Assembly (NCBI GenBank): GCA_965212205.1
Contig: CBDBUX010000002.1
Span: 1-64,000, forward strand
Direction: 5' to 3'
DNA: 64,000 nucleotides
Origin: JAHEJJ01 sp965212205
GTDB taxonomy: Bacteria > Bacteroidota > Bacteroidia > Flavobacteriales > Flavobacteriaceae
Translations under genes and position numbers: made by a program
The notes under the pieces: generated by a model
Told to the model about the DNA's origin: nothing
Seen by the model: only the letters and a program-made list of their open reading frames with translations
Database searches by the model: none
Shown here: positions 17,701-24,000 of the stretch, in pieces
Layout: every line of letters begins with the position of its first letter
Numbering within the stretch: position 1 is the stretch's first letter

Positions 17701-17838
17701 TGTTTCAGTATAGGTTCCGTCGTCGGTGAATTCGATGGTAACTGCATGCCATTTTCTAAGTTCTCCACTAACGGTCTGAGCAAAGGAACTACAGGTAAAA
17801 ATTATGCAGGCAAAAGCAATAAAGTAGGTTTTTATCAT
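11770..17838 (-). CDS. Giant secreted DUF5060/TIM-barrel glycosidase-like protein with 12 Calx-beta repeats
   Basis: 2022 residues. A signal peptide (about 1-20, ending SSFAQ) is followed by a DUF5060 beta-sandwich (about 21-115, with WHVRFTPDETGTWSYSASF). Next is a TIM-barrel region (about 150-560) with FLTMNVIGDGRNVWPW, LFLHFKTQETEND, LNWNLGEENTQT and WIVASDEQG, resembling DUF4038/DUF5060 glycosidases; the glutamates of GEEN are candidate catalytic residues. A short beta domain leads to 12 Calx-beta repeats of about 109 residues (about 617-1930), each ending in an acidic TITDND-type turn that may bind calcium. The last 80 residues form a T9SS type A sorting domain (LYTYTGQLLLQD, ending EKLFVISR). 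The protein should be displayed on or released from the cell surface and act on a polysaccharide. No linked SusC/SusD is present, so this is not an ordinary PUL enzyme. Confidence 0.85.
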   Translation of the reverse strand: MIKTYFIAFACIIFTCSSFAQTVSGELRKWHAVTIEFTDDGTYTETGTPNPFLDRRLNVTFTAPSGNTYLVPGYFAADGNAAETSANSGNKWHVRFTPDETGTWSYSASFREGSNVAVTYPASPTNGSAGFINGQGGTFNIISSNKSGRDFRGKGRLQYTNERYLKFAETGEYFVKAGADSPETLLAYDDFDNTSTASRPIKSWSPHNADYNSGDNTWQGTKGRELVGALNYLSEKGMNAFSFLTMNVIGDGRNVWPWAATAHSSLDGSGEANNRRKYDVSKLAQWDLIFSHADKVGLFLHFKTQETENDQLLDGGNLGTSRKLYYRELIARFGYHLALNWNLGEENTQTTQQRLDMIDYFYNTDPYRHPIVIHNSVGTSAQNNLFNPLIGSNSELSGVSLQTQITNIHDQILGWVEDSETAGKPWIVASDEQGSASTGVTSDASYGGNKGSAADNRDAVRKNVLWGTLMAGGHGVEYYFGSNTGETDMVAEDFRSRDIKWDDARHALDFFTSYLPYWQMSSNDGLNSDNDNYCFAKIGEIYAVYVDTGSSSGTLDIGNTGDSYDVKWYNPRSGGALQNGSVTSVTSNGTPANLGNPPSQTSEDWIVLLEVQGAAQPNIEIDDTGINEGEDAVFTVTLNTAVSGGFSVDFTTQDDTAIEGEDYDQINGTLNFTGTAGETRTITVPTTDDSIIEVTEEFFVILSNVVGASVDILDGQGTATISDNDIANISIDDVNTTEGGQVVFTVTLDNAVSGGFSVDYATSENTALSDIDYEDTSGVLNFNGTANETQTISVNTLEDAIVEPQESFYLDLSNIQGAIVNIADPQGEATIDDDDSASITIDDISIEEGNNANFSVTLDNEVSGGFSVNYATENNTAIAGSDYDSDSGTLNFSGTVGEIQIITITTTDDALNESDEEFFLNLLDVFDGDVQIADNQGVATITDNDSGANLSIDDVTVTEGGNAVFTITLDNNISPAFTVDYSTENISALSGEDYTSDSGFVSFTGNAGETQTITISTIDDAVLESIEQFAINITTSATVTILDGQGVGTINDDDTADLSINNANATEGNSIVFTVTLDNAVSGGFSVDYGSASNTASSGFDFTGVSGTLNFTGTAGETQTITVITTDDAILEGTETFYVDLSNATDGVGFSDAQGLGSITDNDSASVSISDVSVSEGNSAVLVVTLDNAVSNGFSLDFDSSGNTAIQGTDFTANSGTINFVGTAGETQSITVNTTDDSIVEADETFFVNLSNASNGVSISDGQGLATITDNDNANISINNTTVTEGSTAVLTVSVDNAVDGGFSVDFNSAGNTAIQGVDFSATSGVLNFIGNAGETRTINVNTINDAAIEGTESFFINLSNATNGIGIADSQAVITLVDDDSANIFVSDSSIEEGGILVLDVSLSSAVGGGFSVDFSTAGNTATAGSDYTTSSGTLNFAGNAGETQTISVTTLEDALVEGTESFFVNLTNATNGVTIADGQGIGAITDNDNASITINNTTIEEGGTAILSVTLDNTISGGFSVDFSTAGNSATQGSDFTPNSGTLNFTGTAGESQTISIQTIDDLVLESNETFYIDLSNATNGVGIADPQGVVSITDNDSASIAISDTVVTEGNSAVLNVTLTNSVSGGFSVDYSTLGSSATSAIDFVANSGTLNFNGTSGETQSITIVTNDDSVVENTESFFVNLSGATNGVNISDNQAVVTISDNDSNPASANITIDDIQINEGENVVFTVTLDASVSGGFTVNYTTSDVSAVEGLDFLGVNGSLTFAGVAGETQTIIIVSLDDTEVEATETFSVFLSNATNNVNIQDPQGTASIIDNDSESEEPVEVTISDGEAQEGGSIFFEVLLSRELPEDLLLYYEVVNESASAEDYNLDVNSVLIRAGETSGQIVVTVLSDEVVEEDETFSIRLLDPANTIVRLADDIAIGTIIDGNSQEEEDIVLSPVPLQSGSDLTVSRIVDGEYFMSLYTYTGQLLLQDQITVANNSYEIQLDDSLASGIFVLEMTNISAGIQYEKLFVISR
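12043..15990 (-). repeat. Tandem Calx-beta coding repeats, 12 units of about 327 bases
   Basis: Twelve consecutive units of about 109 codons with shared blocks such as VSGGFSVDY, SGTLNFTGTAGETQTI and GQGxATITDND. The central units are very alike at DNA level, while the first and especially the twelfth (with EEPVEVTISDGEAQEGG) have drifted. This fits internal expansion by unequal exchange. Repeat number is likely to vary between strains and to be error-prone in short-read assemblies. The long open frames on the opposite strand here are by-products of the repeat composition. Confidence 0.9.
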
Positions 17839-17940
17839 AGTTGCCGGGGTGATGTAACAAGTGATAGTATAAATATGTATACGTACCTAAAACGTATTTT
17901 GGATGTTATGCTTATTAAACTAAACGCCTAATATAGCCAA

Positions 17941-17986
17941 ATATTTTGAGCTCCCGATGAAGTGTAATGCCGGGAGCTCAATATAT
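17941..17986 (-). terminator. Long hairpin after the 2862-residue protein gene
   Basis: A 16-base stem with one mismatch pairs 17941-17956 with 17971-17986 (core TTGAGCTCCCG and CGGGAGCTCAA) around a 14-base loop. It lies between two minus-strand genes, 35 bases beyond the stop of the upstream one. On the minus strand the sequence after the stem is only mildly T-rich (AAAATATTTGG), so it may be a weak terminator or an mRNA-stabilising hairpin. Confidence 0.6.
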
Positions 17987-18020
17987 TCCGAAGATGCCGT
18001 GTTATTTATTTTAGAATAAA

Positions 18021-21000
18021 CTAATTTTTTACCACAAGTTTTTCTTGCCTGACCTGGCCATTTTTAGATACACAAGTAACTATATAGAGTCCATCTTCAA
18101 GATCGAAAATAGGCAGTTGCTCAGGATCAGTGTTGTTTACGTTATACCTTTTGATCAATCGGCCATCCATAGCATGCAGATATACCTCTTTCAGGCCATC
18201 GGTAGGATGATTGAAGTCTACACTGAAATGGTTCCTTGCAGGATTAGGACGAATGCCGAATTGAATAATCGCACTATTGCTTTCAGGGATTATTAATTGC
18301 CCATTTTCGGCAGTTTCGGCCTGATTGCCCACATTGCCTTTAGTATTAGCCGGCTCTTCTCTGGATCCCGAACCGGCACCAGCGCCCAGAATTTCGATTC
18401 CATTGAGCAGCGGATTTTCCACCTCATGACCAAAGGAGACATTCAGCACACCATCGACGACTGTAACCGAATAGCTTAGCATGGCTGCAGTTTGATGGCC
18501 AAATGTCGCCGACAGATCAAGGTTGTCTTCAACAATAATGCCTTCGAGCAGGATGTCAAATATCCTTGAACCGGGTTGGCTGGTTCCCGCATAGCTATTT
18601 CCCATATAAATATTCACAGTGTAATCGCCATTGGCAAGCGGTACGGTGAATTCCATTTCCTGACCCGAGGAACGATCATATCGTTCCCGGCTAAAGAGAC
18701 CGCTAAAGGTAGATTGGTCTATATAGGCAGGTATGGAACTATGTCTGTTGGCATATTGGAAACTGGCATTACCGTTATTCCCCGTATTTACACTATAGGA
18801 AGTACCAGAATAGCTGCCACTTGACGGATTGGACTCCCAATCAGGACCTCCGTCGGTCGCCGTAATATCAGAGGCGCCACCAACGCTGATACGTACCAAT
18901 GGAACCTGGTTGGAAGGATCTGTGAGGTTTGCTGTTAAATTAACACTGATAGGGCTATTGCCGCCATCATGAATTACTTCCAATGTTGCTGTTTTAATCC
19001 CTTCCACGCCATCAGGGGCAAAGCTTATTGGGATTAATTGTGAATTCTGCGCGTCGATACTCAAAGGAAGGCTTTCATTATGGGTAAACATAGCCGCATT
19101 GGTTCCTGTAATATTGATCGCACTGATATTGATGATTTCCCCGACGGACCCCTGATTAAAGGCATCGAGGTTGAGATTGGCAACCGCACTATTGATGTCC
19201 ATTGTGCCAAAATCTAGTGGGTCTGGGTTAAGAGCCAGATCCGGTGGTAGGTCTGGGCTCACATCAATTTGTAAAGAATCTACATCCGAAAGCCCTTCTA
19301 TATCAAATACTGTAAGTACAACATCGTAGTTGCCAGGGATGGTATATGTATGACTTGGATCTGCCACTGTCGATGAATTTCCATCGCCGAAGTCCCAGCT
19401 AAAAGATGTTACTGCCGAATCGTCACTAGAGGTACTTCCCGTAAAGTTAATGTCAAGCGGGGCTTCACCGCTTAACGGAGAGGCAATCGCAATGGCTACC
19501 GGCGGTTGATTACCAGACGAAGGACTAACGTCGAGATCGATTACCATGGATCCGGAGTTTTCATAATTAATGGTAAGTTGAGCCGTCTGATTTACAAGAC
19601 TTCCTGTGTGGGTTATTGAAACAGCATGCTGAGTATCGCTAAAGATCATACCGTAGATCAATTCACCTGAATCGAGATTGAATTCAGAAGCATCAGGCCC
19701 TGAAATCTGCATGGATGTCACGATGATTCCCGTATTTCCGCCGGTTGCATCAATGGTGAAATTCTTGGTTTCTCCTATAGTGAAATCCAGAGATCCCGGC
19801 GCACTAAGAGTACTTCCAACGCTGGGTGAGCCAACAGGTGCATCATCGCCATAGAATTCCATATTCTTTTGATTACCACCACCTCTGTTGGGAGAACCGG
19901 CCGTTACAAAAATTCCGGGTCCTGAAACTATTCCTTGAGTTCCGTGTCGTGCATGAACCAGATCGGCTCCGGTTGCCCAACTTTGAGTTGTTGGATCATA
20001 TATCTCCGTTACCGATAATGCACTAGTGGAATCAGGAATTTCACCACCCGCAATCAGTAGTTTATTTTCAAAATTGGCCACAACCGCTGCTGCCCTGGGT
20101 GTTGGAAGGTTTTCAGCGCTAGGCAACGTACTCCATGAAGATGTCGCAAAATCGTAAACATCTACCTCTGCGATCACCGGACCGAATACTCCACCTGGTC
20201 CACCAGATAACCTGCCCGAGGCTGCATATAGTTTATCATTGACTACCGCAGCATGAAAATGATCCCTTGCCCTGGGAGCATCAGATAAAACTGTCCAAAT
20301 GCCAGTAGCAGGATCATATTCATCGAACCAGGATACATATCCTCCGGAATGACCGATCGTATTACCACCTAGAATATAGAATTTGTCGTTATAGGCCACC
20401 AAACCGGTAGAACCTCTTTTTCTGCCGGCGGGAATTTCGGGTCCTTGCACCCATTCATCTGTAGCCGGGTTATAGGACCATATGAAATCTTCAGGTGTTT
20501 CAGTTGGGAAATTATTATCCTTAAAGGCGCCAATTACCCAGATTAGGCCTTGGAATTCAAGGGCCTGGAAGTGATTAAACGCTACCGGTGCAGAATTCAC
20601 CAGCGTATTCCACGTATCGGTTGTATAGTCATATATATTGAGGGTAGACGGACTTTCTCTACCGCCGAATAAATAGAATTTATCTCCTGCCTGGACAAAT
20701 GAGCATTCGTGGCGTGCAGTATAAGTCTCATCTTCATTTTTATCAACCCAGCTTAATCCGGTAATTGCGGTGACGGTCCAGCTAATAACAGTAGAATCGT
20801 CTGTTGAGCCTGGTTTGCTTGCGGTTATGGTTACTGAGTGAATACCATCCCCTGCCGGGCCGCCCGTTAACGCTGAGGGATCTATACTGCCGATGATCTG
20901 ACCATTGGTGGGTTCAATATCCAATCCGGCTGGTTGGCCACTGATACTATAAGTAACATTCTCATTAGGATCACCACCACTGGCCGATATTACAAGACTG

Positions 21001-24000
21001 CTACTTTCACCCACTTCATTAAACTGATCGGTTATAGGATCGAGGACTAAAGGTGGAAAGTCGGTCAGAACCGCTGTCAATGAAATAGTGGAGGGGCTAT
21101 TGTCTCCATCATGGATCACTTCGAGTGTAGCAGTTTTACTTCCCACAATGCCATCGGGTGTGAAAGTTATTGATATGAGTTCGGAACTCTGCCCATCTAC
21201 GGCAAGTGGTAATCCTGTACTATGGCTGAACATAGCGGCATCAGTGCCGCTAAAGTTGATCGCTGTAATATTAATTGGCTGTCCAGGGGTGTCCTGGTTA
21301 AAGGCATCAACATCCAGAGCTGCTGCGCTGCTGTTGATGAACTGAGAACCAAAATCAAGGGGATCCGGACTAAGCGTGAGATTCGCTGGCAAATCAGGAG
21401 ATACCGTTACAACAAGGGAATCAACGTCACTAAGACCTTCCCCGTCGAATACGGTCAGTACAACATCGAAGATGCCTTCGGTATTAAAGGTGTGTGAAGG
21501 ATCGGCCTGGGTAGAAGAATTTCCATCTCCAAAATCCCAGCTATATGATGTAATTCCGCTATCATCTGTTGAAGTACTTCCGGTAAAATCGATGTCGAGA
21601 GGTACTTCTCCGGTTAGAAAGTTTGCCGTCGCTATGGCCACAGGTGGCTGGTTCACATTAACTCCGCCAATGATCTCAATAGCATTGACAAGTGGATTTT
21701 CAACTTCATGACCGAAGGAGATATTCAAAGTGCCATCGTTTATACTCACCAGATGGGAAATCATACCTCCAACCTGATGTCCGAAAGTAGCCGAAAGGTC
21801 CAGGTTATCTTCAACCAGCTGTCCTTCCAGTAAGATATCAAAAATCCGATCACCGGGCTGGCTGGTGCCTGCATAGCTGTTACCCATGAAAAGGTTAACA
21901 ATATAATCGCCATCTGGTAACGGGATACTGAATTCCATTTCCGGAGCGCCAGAACGATCGTATCTTTCCCGTGCAAATATAGCTCCGAAAGTAGCCGAAT
22001 CTATATAGGCAGGGATGGAGCTATCCCGGTTGGCATATTGAAAAGTACTGGAAAAATTGATTCCGGTATTGACGGAATAGGCTGTGCCTGAATATGCCCC
22101 GTTAGATGGATTGGATTCCCAGTCGGGGCCACCATCGGTTGCACTCACAGTTGTGTTTCCACCTGCGCTGATACGTACTACCGGACCCTGGGTTGGAGGA
22201 TCGGTCAGAACTGCGGTCAACGGAACACTTGAAGGGCTGTTGCCACCATCGTGCACCAGCTCCAAGGTAGCTGTTTTGGAACCCGCTATTCCATTAGGAC
22301 TAAAGGTAACAGTGATCAATTCTGAGAGTTGTCCATCAATGGTTAATGGCAGCGTAGCTCCATGACTGAATAATGGAGCATGGGTTCCAGTAATATTAAT
22401 ATCAGTAATCGTTATGATTTCACCTGTAATACCCTCATTCAAGGCCTGAACATCCTGGTTTATAGGATTACTATCGGTCTCAGCACTGCCAAAATCGAGT
22501 GGATCGGGTGTCAGAGCCAGCGTGGGAGGGAGATCAGGTGTAATATCTAACAGTAGTGAGTCTACATCGGAGAGTCCTTCTGCATCAAAAACCGTGAGTA
22601 CCGCATCGAAGGTACCGGCGGTTGCATATATATGGTTTGGATCGGCCTCTGTTGAGGTATTGCCATCCCCGAAGTCCCAACTATAAGACGTAACAGCAGA
22701 ATCGTCGGTAGAGTTACTGCCGGTAAAACTTACATCGAGAGGCGCTTCTCCGCTGAGTGGCGTTGCAGAGGCCACGGCGACAGGGGGCAGGTTGGTAGCC
22801 GGATCATCGACAACAATGCTCAGTGAATCAACGTCACTTAGACCTTCGATATCAAATACCGTAAGTACAGCATTAAATGTACCCTCCAAGGTATAGGTAT
22901 GAGCAGGGTCTGCTTCAGTTGAAGAATTGCCATCCCCGAAATTCCAACTATAGCCTGTAACGGCAGCATCGTCGGTAGATTGACTACCTACAAAGTTGAC
23001 CAGCAAAGGGATATCCCCACTGGTTACATCGGACTGGGCCACAGCGACAGGGGCTTGATTCTGAGAAGGTGCTATTCCCAGGATTTCAATAGCATTGACC
23101 AGAGGATTTTGTACGACATGACCAAAAGAAATATTGAGTGTGCCATCGGAAACCGTCGCAGCATAAGAGATCATTCCGGCAACCTGATGTCCAAATCTGC
23201 TGACCAGGTCTAGATCATTTTCAACCAGAATACCTTCGATGGAGATGTCAAATATTCGCTCCCCGACTTCAGAGCTACCACCCCAGCTGTTACCCATATA
23301 AAGATTAACCGTATAATCTCCATTGGCCAGTGGGATACTGAAGTCCATTTCTGGGCTCGCTCCCGGATCGTAACGTTCTCTTCCAAAAATCCCACTAAAA
23401 GTCTGTGTGTCTATATAAGCCGGAATGGAGCTGTCTCTATTGGCATAAGAAAAGCTCCCATTGTAATTATTACCGGTATTAACCGAATAAAAAGTTCCAG
23501 TATAACTTCCATTGTTGGGGTTCGATTCCCAATCTGGGCCACCATCTGATGCTGTGACTGTACTATTGCTTCCCGCACTAATTCGCACCAATGGCTCGGG
23601 TAGATCGGTCAGTACGGCGGTTAAAGGAACATTCAAAGGACTATTTACACCGGTGTGTACTATTTCCAAAGTGGCGGTTTTGATGCCCGTTACTGCGTTT
23701 GGAGTAAATGAGACTGGTATAAGTTTATCCGTCCCGACACCAACGTTCAGAGGCAATGCCAAACTGGATTGAAAAAGCGAGGCATCGGGTCCGCTGAATG
23801 AGATGGCGGTAATGTCGATACCGCCTTGTGCAGGACCACCCAAATTAGTTACCTCCAGATTTAGCTGAGAAACACCACTATTGATCTGTGAACTTCCAAA
23901 ATCGAGAATTGAAGGATTATTTGCCAATGAGCTCGGTTGGTCTTCCGTAACATTAATAAAATCCCATGTGGCGATATAGGGGAAACCAGAAGTTCCTGAG

